Part shown: positions 7,630 to 16,331 of the stretch, one piece after another
Numbering within the stretch: the stretch's first letter is position 1
How the letters are laid out: each line of letters starts with the position of its first letter
Origin: Microbacterium halimionae
Lineage (GTDB): Bacteria; Actinomycetota; Actinomycetes; Actinomycetales; Microbacteriaceae
Length of the DNA stretch: 64,000 nt
Direction: 5' to 3'
Assembly (NCBI RefSeq): GCF_011761265.1
Contig: NZ_JAAOZB010000001.1
Location: 1,612,001-1,676,000, forward strand
Made by a program: the position numbers and the translations under genes
The notes under the pieces: model-generated
The model's input: the letters and a program-made list of their open reading frames with translations, nothing else
Told to the model about the DNA's origin: nothing
Database searches by the model: none

Positions 7630-8649
7630 TCAGACTGCGGCGGCGCGAGCTGAGAGGAGGTCGCTGTGCCAGCGTTCGGCGACATCCGGGTGGGCGCGAA
7701 GGCGAGATTTGAGGGCATTTTCGCCATACGTCGAGTGGATGGGGTTCTCGGGATCCTGAGTAACGCCCGCCGCAGCCGTAGCCAGCTCGTCGGGGAGCTG
7801 GATGATGGGTAGCCGCGCGTCGAGGGCTGGGTTGAAGAAGAACGGAACCGAAATACGGTCATCAGGATGCTGCGGCGAAATGACGCGGTGATTGGTCGCC
7901 GTGAGGTAGCCCTGGGTCGCGTACTCGAGAAGCTCGCCGATGTTTACAACAAACGCGCCAGGGACAGACGGGGCATCAACCCACTCGCCGTCTCGAAGCA
8001 CCTGGAGGCCACCTTTTCCTGGCTCCACCCACAGCAGCGTGAGGACCCCGGAGTCTTTGTGTGCACCGACTCCCTGCTGCGGCGTAGGGTCATCTTTGCC
8101 GGGGTATCGCACGATCTTTATGAGAGTCGATGGGTCATCGAAGTGCTCGTCGAAGACCGTGGGCTCGGCGCCGAGCGACTCGGCCCACGCGGCAAGGAGC
8201 TTGTGAGCGACCTCCGTGAGTCGGTCGTGCCACTCCAGAGCAACTTCGCGGAGCTCTGGATGTGCGTCGGGCCAGAGGTTGGGTCCGGTGAGACGCGCGA
8301 AATCGGGCGCACCGTCACTCGTAATCGCTTCGCGTTCGGGGCCGATGTCGATCTGTTCCCGCCAATCAATCCGACCCTGCGTGAGCTCGCCACCTATGCG
8401 CGTGTAGCCGCGAAAATGTGGACTCTTTATGTTTTCAATGGCGAGTTTGTCGGCCACGGGAAGGTCGAAGAACTGCCGCGCGGCGGTGTGGAGACGGGCC
8501 TCAAGCTCCGGACTAACTCCGGTTCCGACGAGGTAGAAGAACCCGACGTCGTGTGTTGCCGCGCGCAGGTCTTGGCGAAACTTCTCAGCGGCAGCGGGTC
8601 CAGCGTCGAGCTGGGACAGGTCCAGAATTGGCAGGTTGGCATCGTCCAT
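7630..8649 (-). CDS. 2-oxoglutarate/Fe(II)-dependent oxygenase (isopenicillin N synthase family)
   Basis: A 339-residue oxygenase with the N-terminal non-haem dioxygenase domain (VGFFYLVGTGV near residue 36) and the C-terminal 2OG-Fe(II) domain. Iron ligands are visible as HKDSG (HxD) and the later TNHRVI histidine, followed by RISVPFFFNP with the RxS 2-oxoglutarate-binding pair. Such enzymes hydroxylate or cyclise small molecules; the substrate is unknown. A TAGCCT -10 box lies six bases before the ATG, so the mRNA is probably leaderless. Confidence 0.88.
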   Translation of the reverse strand: MDDANLPILDLSQLDAGPAAAEKFRQDLRAATHDVGFFYLVGTGVSPELEARLHTAARQFFDLPVADKLAIENIKSPHFRGYTRIGGELTQGRIDWREQIDIGPEREAITSDGAPDFARLTGPNLWPDAHPELREVALEWHDRLTEVAHKLLAAWAESLGAEPTVFDEHFDDPSTLIKIVRYPGKDDPTPQQGVGAHKDSGVLTLLWVEPGKGGLQVLRDGEWVDAPSVPGAFVVNIGELLEYATQGYLTATNHRVISPQHPDDRISVPFFFNPALDARLPIIQLPDELATAAAGVTQDPENPIHSTYGENALKSRLRAHPDVAERWHSDLLSARAAAV

Positions 8650-8655
8650 GAGTTG

Positions 8656-8661
8656 AGGCTA
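8656..8661 (-). promoter_or_regulatory. -10 box for the oxygenase gene
   Basis: TAGCCT on the minus strand, six bases before ATG 8649; predicts a leaderless mRNA. Confidence 0.5.
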
Positions 8662-8716
8662 CGACGAGTTTTAAGGCGAGCGGGTCAATGTTTCACTTCA
8701 TGACCGACACCTGTGC

Positions 8717-9862
8717 TTAGGGTTGTGGCCTCTCTTTGCCGGGCGCAGCGTCGGCGTCACGGCGCGAGCCGGTTGGGTCGTTGTCGTGCCCATTGGATCG
8801 CGTCCATGCCGTATCGGCGAAGAGCCACTTGGGGCGTGGTTCCACGATTGGTCTGAAGACTTTCCGCACCGGTGCTGACGACAATCCAACGGCGATCCCA
8901 ACGGAGGCGATTGCAACGGTCGGCAGCCAAATCCATGAGGGTTCCAGCCCACGAAGCACGCCAGATTCGCGCAACGGGTAGAGCACGAACGAATGCAAGA
9001 GGTAAACGTACATCGTGTACTGGCCGTAGCGCGTCCAACGGTGAGTGTCTCGTGGGATGAGTACAAAAAACGCCGTCATGAGAAGTATTGCGACAGCCAT
9101 GAGACCGAGTCTCACGCCACCGGCCCACCACTCGGTGATGCCGAGTGAGGAGTAGTCCTCGTCGTAGAAAAGCCACTCGCGGAGGTTGACGTCACGCCAG
9201 GTGCCGGCGAAAGTCCATGTGACCCACCCGGCTGTGGCGAAGACCACAATTGATGCGGCCGGTAGCCACCACTGTCGGTGTCGCAGCAGGCGAAGCTTTC
9301 GCACGAGGTCATGCTCGTTCAACCACCAGCCCAGGGTGAAGAAGGGCAACAGGCCGAGAGTTCGAGACAGGGAAAGCGTTGAGTCGATGTTGGACATATA
9401 GCCAGCCGCGATAGAGATCCCGATGGTCCACAGAAGCGGCCATTTTAAGAGCGCAATGTAGGGCAGAAGTAAGCGGAAGATTCCCAGCGCGAGGAGGAAC
9501 CACAGGGTCCACGAGGGCTCGGTCGGATTCGGGTTCGCGCGTCCCTCTACGAGCCACTTTGTCAGTGTCCACAGGCTCTCGAAGATGACGTACGGAACAA
9601 GGATGTCGGTGATGACTCGCGACATCTGGCGCTTACTCTGCTGGCCGCCTTTGGAGAAGTAGCCGGAGATCACCGCAAAAGCTGGCATGTGGAACGCGTA
9701 CACGACGAGATAGAGCGATAACGCCGCATCGGAGTCGTATGTAAGTCGCTGGAGAGCATGACCCAACACCACGAGGACTATGCACGCGAAACGTGCGTTA
9801 TCCCAGAACGGGACGCGACGCTTGTGTTCGCGTGCCGGCGCGGGCTGAGAAATAGTGGCCAT
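8717..9862 (-). CDS. Acyltransferase 3 family membrane protein
   Basis: A 381-residue integral membrane protein with about ten hydrophobic segments. It belongs to the OafA/acyltransferase-3 family, which O-acylates sugars of glycans or lipids at the cell surface. The opening RRVPFWDNARFACIVLVVLGHAL carries the conserved WDN and catalytic His. The C-terminal ~40 residues are polar and cytosolic. Its acceptor is unknown; the nearby glycosyltransferase-SGNH gene hints at cell-envelope glycan decoration, which is inference. A TAACCT box at 9872-9877 lies nine bases before the ATG. Confidence 0.85.
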   Translation of the reverse strand: MATISQPAPAREHKRRVPFWDNARFACIVLVVLGHALQRLTYDSDAALSLYLVVYAFHMPAFAVISGYFSKGGQQSKRQMSRVITDILVPYVIFESLWTLTKWLVEGRANPNPTEPSWTLWFLLALGIFRLLLPYIALLKWPLLWTIGISIAAGYMSNIDSTLSLSRTLGLLPFFTLGWWLNEHDLVRKLRLLRHRQWWLPAASIVVFATAGWVTWTFAGTWRDVNLREWLFYDEDYSSLGITEWWAGGVRLGLMAVAILLMTAFFVLIPRDTHRWTRYGQYTMYVYLLHSFVLYPLRESGVLRGLEPSWIWLPTVAIASVGIAVGLSSAPVRKVFRPIVEPRPKWLFADTAWTRSNGHDNDPTGSRRDADAAPGKERPQP

Positions 9863-10032
9863 GACCTGGAAAGGTTACTCGGCACAGTGTCTACAGCGAG
9901 GATTGTGTTTGCTGGGCTATGATTCCCGCCGATTCGCGAACCAGGGAATAATTTCGCAGAGGGTGCGTTGTAAGCGTTATATTCACTTGCATAGAAGGGG
10001 ATGCGAAGGCATCCGGAAAGCGAGAAGAGATC

Positions 10033-11265
10033 GTGAGCGAGAGCAGCGCCTGGCAAGGGATGCAGTTCGGCATCATGACGGTGAGTGACATCACCCAGGA
10101 CCCCACCACCGGGCACACCCCGTCTGAGGCCGAGCGCATTCGCGCAACCATCGAGATCGCTCGTCATGCCGAAGAGGTCGGCCTCGACGTTTTTGCACTG
10201 GGTGAGCATCACAACCCGCCGTTTTGGTCGTCATCACCGACGACAACGCTTGCTGCGATCGCTGGTCAGACCGAGAAGCTCGTTCTCTCCACTTCGACAA
10301 CGCTGATCACGACAAACGACCCCGTGAAGATCGCGGAAGACTACGCGATGCTGCAACACGTGTCGGGTGGCCGGAGTGACCTCATGCTGGGCCGCGGCAA
10401 CACCGGACCGGTTTATCCGTGGTTTGGCAAAGACATCCGTCAGGGCCTCCCGCTCGCCATCGAAAACTATGCGCTGCTCCACAAGCTGTGGCACGAGGAT
10501 GTCGTGGACTGGGAAGGTCGGTTCCGCACACCGCTGCAGGGTTTCACATCGACGCCGCGACCGCTCGATGGTGTTGCGCCGTTCGTATGGCACGGCTCGA
10601 TCCGCACGCCCGAAATCGCGGAGCAGGCCGCGTACTACGGTGATGGCTTCTTCGCGAACAACATCTTCTGGCCGAAAGAGCACTACCAGCGCCTGATCTC
10701 GCTCTACCGCCAGCGCTACGCCCACTACGGTCACGGCACGCCCGAACAAGCGATCGTCGGACTCGGCGGACAGGCATTCATGCGCGCAAAGTCACAGGAT
10801 GCTGTCGCTGAATTCCGGCCGTACTTCGATAACGCGCCGGTCTATGGCCACGGACCGAGCCTCGAGGACTTCACCGAGATGACGCCGCTCACTGTCGGCT
10901 CACCGCAGCAGGTCATCGATCGCTATGCATCGATGCGCGACTACTTCGGCGACTACCAGCGCCAACTGTTCTTGATGGACCACGCGGGCCTTCCGCTGAA
11001 GACAGTGTTGGAGCAGCTTGATATCCTGGGCGGCGAAGTTGTGCCAGTGCTGCGCAAGGAACTGCAGCGAAATCGCCCCGCAGACGTGCCGAACGCCCCG
11101 ACCCACCGCGCACGCGTTACTGCTGCGTACGGAGATGGCCCCGCCCGAGAGGCGCGGCCGCGCGCCAACCGTGGCGACAACCTCACAGCCGGTTCGCCCT
11201 ACCAGGACGCTCCGGTACCCGCGGGTTCCGCTTTCGGCGCAGCTGCTGTTCGGCAGGGGGCGTGA
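10033..11265 (+). CDS. LLM-class FMN-dependent monooxygenase (CE1758 type)
   Basis: A 410-residue luciferase-like monooxygenase. It has the luciferase-fold opening MQFGIMTVSDIT, LDVFALGEHH, the LSTSTTL strand and LQHVSGGRSDLMLGRGN. It fits the group named after Corynebacterium efficiens CE1758, which is encoded with its own FMN reductase. That reductase follows here one base after the stop. The last ~50 residues are Ala/Arg/Pro-rich and probably disordered. The start is GTG 10033 after a purine-rich AGAAGAGA; a small GGATGC/GCATCC hairpin (9999-10014) precedes it, and TATATT at 9978-9983 is a likely -10 box. The substrate is unknown. Confidence 0.85.
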   Translation: MSESSAWQGMQFGIMTVSDITQDPTTGHTPSEAERIRATIEIARHAEEVGLDVFALGEHHNPPFWSSSPTTTLAAIAGQTEKLVLSTSTTLITTNDPVKIAEDYAMLQHVSGGRSDLMLGRGNTGPVYPWFGKDIRQGLPLAIENYALLHKLWHEDVVDWEGRFRTPLQGFTSTPRPLDGVAPFVWHGSIRTPEIAEQAAYYGDGFFANNIFWPKEHYQRLISLYRQRYAHYGHGTPEQAIVGLGGQAFMRAKSQDAVAEFRPYFDNAPVYGHGPSLEDFTEMTPLTVGSPQQVIDRYASMRDYFGDYQRQLFLMDHAGLPLKTVLEQLDILGGEVVPVLRKELQRNRPADVPNAPTHRARVTAAYGDGPAREARPRANRGDNLTAGSPYQDAPVPAGSAFGAAAVRQGA

Positions 11266-11266
11266 G

Positions 11267-11911
11267 ATGACATCGCGTCGAATCGCCGTCGTCTCGGCCG
11301 GGCTTTCGAACCCGTCGTCGACCAGAATGCTGGCTGATCGCCTTGCAACTGCAACAGCTGCTGAACTCAAAGCGCATGACATTTCAGTGACGTTCGATGT
11401 GGTTGAACTGCGCGACTATGCGCACGATATTACGAACAATCTCTTGACCGGGGTTGCAGTACCGGCGCTCGAATCTGCGATCAACGCAGTGGTTTCGGCT
11501 GATGCGCTGATCGCTGTGACACCGATCTTCTCTACGAGCTATTCCGGTCTCTTCAAATCCTTCATCGATGTCCTCGATCCCGAGGCGTTGCGCGGGATGC
11601 CAGTACTACTTGGCGCGAATGCGGGTACAGCGCGTCATTCTCTCGCTATCGATTACGCGATCCGTCCGCTGTTCACCTACCTGCACGCAGAACCGGTGTC
11701 GACGGGCGTCTTTGCCGCGTCATCTGATTGGGGAGGGAGCGCAGATAGTGTTGCGCCCCTTGCCTCCCGCGTAGAACGCGGGGCGAAAGAGCTGGCAGAG
11801 GCGATTATTCGCCGCGATGCTCGCGTATCGAAAGATCCCTACGATCCCGAGAACTATCTCGGAAACGGCCGGTCCTTCGGCGACCTTCTCGGGGGACTCG
11901 CAGGGGAATGA
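11267..11911 (+). CDS. NAD(P)H:FMN reductase (CE1759 type)
   Basis: A 214-residue flavodoxin-fold reductase that would supply reduced FMN to the adjacent monooxygenase. It begins RRIAVVSAGLSNPSSTRMLAD, the phosphate-binding loop of the NADPH-dependent FMN reductase family, and has the TPIFSTSYSGLFKSFIDVLD segment of the flavin pocket. ATG 11267 lies one base after the upstream stop (GTGAGATG). The longer open frame running back into the monooxygenase gene is not real coding. Together they form a two-component system. Confidence 0.88.
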   Translation: MTSRRIAVVSAGLSNPSSTRMLADRLATATAAELKAHDISVTFDVVELRDYAHDITNNLLTGVAVPALESAINAVVSADALIAVTPIFSTSYSGLFKSFIDVLDPEALRGMPVLLGANAGTARHSLAIDYAIRPLFTYLHAEPVSTGVFAASSDWGGSADSVAPLASRVERGAKELAEAIIRRDARVSKDPYDPENYLGNGRSFGDLLGGLAGE

Positions 11912-11915
11912 CCTC

Positions 11916-12524
11916 TTAGTCCCCGCGTGCTAATGGCGCGCGGGGACTTCGGCGTGCGACGAACGCGTCGATGGTGAACCCAAGAATGAGGGCGACCGCA
12001 ATGGATACCAGAACGGCAGCGATCGACCCGCCCGGGATGAGCGTGGCGACGACGGCTCCAATGACAGCCTGGTAGGAAGCCCATCCAAGCGCTGCAACCG
12101 CGGCGAGAGCGAGATATCGGCCAGCCCCCGTGCGAGTGGCGCCTGCCGTGAGGTTGACAGCGAGTCGTGCGAATGGAATGAAACGCGCTGTGAAGACTAC
12201 GGCGCCCGTGCTGCGATCAAGCCTGCTGCGCGCGATAGCAAAAGCTCGCTGCATTCTGGGTCGCTGCATCCAACGCCACCGCGTGAGCCCCACTCGACGG
12301 CCGACTGCATAACAGCACGCGTCGCCGGCGAAAGCCGCGGCTCCCGCGATCAGAATGACCACGATGAGCGGTGGCGACCCCGTTGAAACGGCGAGGGCGC
12401 CGAATGCAGTGACAGCAACTTCCCCCGGGAGTATGACGAAGAATGCATCGCCGAACACCAGCACGGCGAGCAGCAGCAGACCCAGCGGGCTCGTGGAGAG
12501 AAACATCGCCAATTGTTCGGTCAC
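11916..12524 (-). CDS. DedA/VTT-domain membrane protein
   Basis: A 202-residue protein with about five hydrophobic segments and the VTT (SNARE-associated) domain of the DedA family, implicated in lipid transport across the membrane. Typical features are FVILPGEVAV near residue 30, GDACCYAVGRRVG near 68, and FTARFIPFARLAVNLTAGATR near 110. The probable start is GTG 12524. It converges on the FMN reductase gene, with four bases between stops. Confidence 0.85.
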   Translation of the reverse strand: MTEQLAMFLSTSPLGLLLLAVLVFGDAFFVILPGEVAVTAFGALAVSTGSPPLIVVILIAGAAAFAGDACCYAVGRRVGLTRWRWMQRPRMQRAFAIARSRLDRSTGAVVFTARFIPFARLAVNLTAGATRTGAGRYLALAAVAALGWASYQAVIGAVVATLIPGGSIAAVLVSIAVALILGFTIDAFVARRSPRAPLARGD

Positions 12525-12664
12525 CTAACGCTGCTTACGCCGACACGGTGAACACGAAGCGAACGAAAGACGTCAGGTGACGCGCAAGCGGTCATCCGGT
12601 GAACTCTCGGTGATGATCAGCGCTTTACGCAGTTTTTGCGTGCGAAAGGGTTCACGCTGACTCT

Positions 12665-14629
12665 GTGAGAGTCGCGTTGATCGCTGAGTCCTACCTGCCA
12701 CACATGAACGGTGTTACCGGGTCTGTGCTGCAGGTTCTTCATCATCTTGAAGCCGCCGGGCACGAAACGCTCGTCATTGCGGCACGTGCTGCCGAGACGA
12801 TTGCACCGGTCGGACGAGCGCGTACCGAGTTTCTTCGTTCGGTTCCGCTGCCTTCCTACCCTCAGGTGCGAGTTGTGTTCGCGAGTGCTGCGCGTATCGC
12901 CGGCATCCTTCGTTCATTCCGTCCCGATGTCGTGCATCTCGCATCGCCATTCGTGCTGGGCTGGCAGGCGCTCGCCGCCGCTGACGCACTGAAGATACCG
13001 GCAGTGGCGATCTATCAAACCGATGTCGTTGCGTATGCGGAAAAGTACGGGATGCCTCAGGCCACAGCGCTTGCCGCGGCACACGTAGCTCGGCTTCATC
13101 GTCGCGCCACGTTAAACCTTGCGCCGTCGCGGTCGTCTGCGGAGCAGCTCGAGCGACTGGGCGTCGACCGGATTGAACGTTGGGGCCGCGGCGTCGATGC
13201 CGTGCGGTTTACGCCGGAGCGCAGAAGCGCCCACTGGCGCCAATGCGTTGCGCCGGGGGAGCTCGTCATCGGGTACGTTGGCCGCCTGGCCGCTGAGAAG
13301 CAGGTGCGTGATCTCGCAGCGCTCGATGCGTTGCCGGGAGCGAGGGTCGTGATTGTCGGAGACGGTCCAGAGCGAGCGAGCTTGGAACGCCTCCTGCCGC
13401 GGGCGGTATTTCTCGGGCATCTCTCCGGTACCGACCTCGCCGAAGCGATGGCGAGCTTCGACGTGTTCGTTCATCCGGGCGAGAGCGAGACCTTCGGCCA
13501 GACCATTCAAGAAGCTCTCGCAAGCGGCGTGCCGGTAGTGGCAACCGGAGCTGGCGGGCCGCTTGACCTTGTCCACTCGAGCGTTGACGGGTGGCTGTAT
13601 CGCCCCGGGGACCTCGCTGACATGCGTGCACGAGTGAGCGACCTGCTGGGCGACGATGCGAAGCGGCGAGCGTTTGCCCACGCGGCTCGCGAATCAATCC
13701 GAGACCGTACATGGGAGGCCCTCAGTATTCAGCTTCTGAGCCACTATGAAACGGCACGAGTGCTTCGCCCGATCGATGACGCCATGCTCGTGCGCATCTC
13801 GCCGCGTCCGTGGAGCCATGTGCCACGCACCTCGTCGCCACCACGGTGGTCAAGGTACGTCGCGCTCGGCGATTCGCTGACCGAAGGACTTTGCGACTCT
13901 TCACGTATGCCAGCGGGTGCATATCGCGGTTGGGCCGATCGTTTGGCGCCGCTATTGGCGCAGACAGCTCGAAACGGTAAGGGGTTCAAATACGCAAACC
14001 TTGCCGTTCGAAGTCGACGCATGCGTGACCTCACAGACGAGCAGATTCCGCACGCGCTCCGCCTGCGGCCGGATCTCGTTTCGATCCTGATGGGCGGCAA
14101 TGACCTGGTTCAGCGTCGTGTCGACGTGACAGCGCTCGCCGATGAGCTGGAGCGCGGGGTGACACGGCTTCGTGAGTCGGGCGCCGACGTTCTCCTGGTG
14201 ACGGCGTTTCTCCCGCGGCGTCGTGCATCGCGTTTTCTCGCGCCCCGATTTGCCGCCTTCAACGCACACGTCCGCCGCATCGCGATGATTCACGGATGCC
14301 GTCTGCTCGACCTCGATGCGTTGCCGGCGATATCCGGACTTGAGATGTGGGCTGACGACCGCGTTCACTTGCGCTCCGGCGGTCATCGGTTCTTGGCCTA
14401 CCGCGCGGCCGAGGCACTGGGCGTGCCCGACGCGGAAGCTCTGGGCGACCTCGAGGCTGCGCTCCACGACGATGAGCCGACTCAAGGCGGTTGGCTTAAA
14501 CGAGATGTCTTGCCATGGATGTGGCGTCGGGTGCGGGGGCGCACCGCCGGCGACGGTATCACCGCCAAACACAGCGACTACGTAGATATTCGCGGTCCGG
14601 GCATGAACCGCACGCAACGAGCGCTGTGA
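12665..14629 (+). CDS. Glycosyltransferase family 4 - SGNH/GDSL hydrolase fusion
   Basis: A 654-residue fusion. Residues 1 to about 375 form a GT-B glycosyltransferase resembling GDP-mannose-dependent mannosyltransferases (opening RVALIAESYLPHMNGVTGSV; donor-site EX7E motif in GESETFGQTIQEALASGVPV near 272). Residues about 395-610 form an SGNH hydrolase: ALGDSLTEG near 399 (nucleophile Ser), GGND near 476, and DDRVH near 563 (catalytic Asp-His). A short basic linker joins them. No signal peptide or membrane helix is seen, so both act in the cytosol. Adding a sugar and trimming or moving an acyl group on an envelope glycolipid is a reasonable inference. The start is GTG 12665. Confidence 0.85.
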   Translation: MRVALIAESYLPHMNGVTGSVLQVLHHLEAAGHETLVIAARAAETIAPVGRARTEFLRSVPLPSYPQVRVVFASAARIAGILRSFRPDVVHLASPFVLGWQALAAADALKIPAVAIYQTDVVAYAEKYGMPQATALAAAHVARLHRRATLNLAPSRSSAEQLERLGVDRIERWGRGVDAVRFTPERRSAHWRQCVAPGELVIGYVGRLAAEKQVRDLAALDALPGARVVIVGDGPERASLERLLPRAVFLGHLSGTDLAEAMASFDVFVHPGESETFGQTIQEALASGVPVVATGAGGPLDLVHSSVDGWLYRPGDLADMRARVSDLLGDDAKRRAFAHAARESIRDRTWEALSIQLLSHYETARVLRPIDDAMLVRISPRPWSHVPRTSSPPRWSRYVALGDSLTEGLCDSSRMPAGAYRGWADRLAPLLAQTARNGKGFKYANLAVRSRRMRDLTDEQIPHALRLRPDLVSILMGGNDLVQRRVDVTALADELERGVTRLRESGADVLLVTAFLPRRRASRFLAPRFAAFNAHVRRIAMIHGCRLLDLDALPAISGLEMWADDRVHLRSGGHRFLAYRAAEALGVPDAEALGDLEAALHDDEPTQGGWLKRDVLPWMWRRVRGRTAGDGITAKHSDYVDIRGPGMNRTQRAL

Positions 14630-14636
14630 GATCGCG

Positions 14637-15830
14637 TCAGTACCAGCCCGTGCTCTCGGAGTGCCCCCACGCGGCGCAGGGTGTGCCGTATCGATCTCGA
14701 ATGTAAGCCAAGCCCCAATTGATCTGGGTGTTGCCATTGGTGCGCCAGTCAGCACCCGCCGCCGACATCTTGTCGCCCGGCCACGCTTGCGGAATGCCGT
14801 AGGCGCCGCTGCTGGGATTAAGCGCATCTGCGCGCCAGCCTGACTCCCGGTTCCACAGCGAGACGAGGCATCCGAATTGATCGTCTCCCCATCCGTAGCT
14901 ACCGAGGGCGCCCCGAGCATAGGCTTTGGCTCCCTCCGGGTCGACAGTGACGCCGTAGGTCGGGATATCGGGGGTTGGTGTGCTGGGCGTGGCGGGTGTG
15001 TTCGGCGTAGTGGGGGGTCCGGCGGAGCCCGAGGAATCTTCGTTGTTCGGGGGAGTGCTCGGGCTCTGGGCCGCGACAGCCAAGCTCAGTTGATAAGCAC
15101 GCTCGAGTTCTGCGGTTGTGTTCCTGAGCGCCGCGAGCTGCGCATACATCGTGTCGGCACGTTGTTGGACGTCGGTGACAGCTCGCTGTTCCTCATCGGC
15201 CGCCGCTTGCGCCTCGGCTGCGGTCGTTTCCGCGGCGTCAGCGCGCTCAATGCGCGCTGTCTCAGCAGCGGTGGCTTGTTCTTTGAGTGCAGTGGCGAAG
15301 TCGGCACTAGACCTTGCGCTTTGGGCTTGAGATGACCAAGAAGCGCGCAAACGGTCGAGTAAACCGAGATTCTTCAAAAGTGCATCGGGGTCTGTCGAAG
15401 TGAGGAGTTGAACGCTGAGGGGAGCTGTCGATTCTGCCCGCATCCGCGACGCGACGACTGCTCCCACGACGTCCGACGTTTCAGCGAAGGCGTTCGCTGC
15501 CTCCTCGCTTTGCGCTGTGAGCGCCGACGCTGTTGCCTCAGCGGCGGTAGCTTGCTGCCGTGCGGTTGTGGCTGCGGCGGCGGCTGAAACTGCCGCAGAC
15601 GACGCCTCAGCTGCGGCATCTTGCGCTGACGAAAGAGCGAGCTCTATTCGGGCGATTTCTGAGCGAGTGGCTTCTTCATCGCCCTGCGCCTCCTGAACGT
15701 CAGACCAGGTGGGGTCATCGCGTATCTCCGCGCTGTTCGCACCCATCGGTGCCTGCGCGAACCCCAGAGAGGCAACGATGGCAATTCCGAGCCACCGCAG
15801 GCGATGGGTGCGAACAGGAACCGTCAACAT
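14637..15830 (-). CDS. Secreted coiled-coil protein with lytic-transglycosylase-like C-terminus
   Basis: A 397-residue secreted protein: a signal peptide (about residues 1-33, ending near GANSA), a long Ala/Glu-rich coiled coil (about 45-260), a Pro/Thr/Ser linker (about 265-300), and a C-terminal domain of ~100 residues like those of aggregation-promoting factors and lysozyme-like transglycosylases. The latter has CLVSLWNRESGWRADA, with the candidate catalytic Glu, then GAYGIPQAWPG and NWGLAYIRDRYG. The layout suits a cell-wall hydrolase kept inactive or positioned by its coiled coil. Enzyme activity is inferred. Confidence 0.85.
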   Translation of the reverse strand: MLTVPVRTHRLRWLGIAIVASLGFAQAPMGANSAEIRDDPTWSDVQEAQGDEEATRSEIARIELALSSAQDAAAEASSAAVSAAAAATTARQQATAAEATASALTAQSEEAANAFAETSDVVGAVVASRMRAESTAPLSVQLLTSTDPDALLKNLGLLDRLRASWSSQAQSARSSADFATALKEQATAAETARIERADAAETTAAEAQAAADEEQRAVTDVQQRADTMYAQLAALRNTTAELERAYQLSLAVAAQSPSTPPNNEDSSGSAGPPTTPNTPATPSTPTPDIPTYGVTVDPEGAKAYARGALGSYGWGDDQFGCLVSLWNRESGWRADALNPSSGAYGIPQAWPGDKMSAAGADWRTNGNTQINWGLAYIRDRYGTPCAAWGHSESTGWY

Positions 15831-15845
15831 AGTGCTGGCGGCGTG

Positions 15846-15995
15846 TCAGCCTTCCATACCCTGCTCGAATTCTTGAACTTCCAGCGCGATCTGGCGACGG
15901 ATGTCTGCCTCTTCGCGGGCGTCGAGTTCTTTGCTGGCGTCGACATCCGAAGCGGCTGGTTCGCGTGACTCGTGCTTGTGGTCGTGATTGCTCAT
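15846..15995 (-). CDS. Small acidic hypothetical protein (49 residues)
   Basis: A 49-residue open frame beginning MSNHDHKHES, with a His-rich start and a charged helical remainder ending EFEQGMEG. Support comes from an AGGAGG Shine-Dalgarno on the minus strand seven bases before the ATG, and from its place 15 bases upstream of the secreted transglycosylase-like gene in the same direction, probably the same operon. I do not recognise a family. The HDHKH stretch could bind metal, which is speculation. Confidence 0.65.
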   Translation of the reverse strand: MSNHDHKHESREPAASDVDASKELDAREEADIRRQIALEVQEFEQGMEG

Positions 15996-16331
15996 CGGTG
16001 GCCTCCTCTGCCGGGTGCGCCGTGATGCGCTGTTCTCACGATAGGCATCGTGAGCGCGGTTCGCCAGCCGCGAGGCGCCCCCTGATAGTGTTGAGGTGGA
16101 TGCCCCTGTGGTATTCGCTCAAATTCCATACGAGCTACACGGAGCAGGCCGGCAGAAAGCTGGTCTCCTGTGGTGGATTCCCCGTCGAAACGCCGGGTGT
16201 TCTTCTACTGGTGACCAGCGCAGGCGCGAATTGCGGCATAGCCGCGCGCTTATATCTGCCTGTTCCTGCTCCTTCGCGAAACCTCGCGCGCCATACGGGT
16301 GTGCGAGGTAAAACAAAGAAGGAGAGACCTC
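15996..16331 (+). promoter_or_regulatory. pnp upstream region with leader
   Basis: A 336-base stretch without a convincing gene. It holds the reverse-strand Shine-Dalgarno of the 49-residue gene at its left edge, a candidate -10 box TAGTGT at 16086-16091 for pnp, and a leader of about 240 nt. The leader contains a G+C-rich hairpin (GCGGC ATA GCCGC at 16234-16246, extendable by GCGCG/CGCGC) and the palindrome CTGGTGACCAG at about 16210-16220. PNPase genes are often autoregulated through RNase III-cut leader hairpins, so this may be such a site; that is inference. Confidence 0.4.

Noticed and set aside
14637-15830. Frame in the opposite direction within the Ala-rich coiled coil (14877-15335)
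   Set aside because: It is a shadow of an Ala/Glu-rich repeat region; the minus-strand protein has a signal peptide and a recognisable C-terminal domain.
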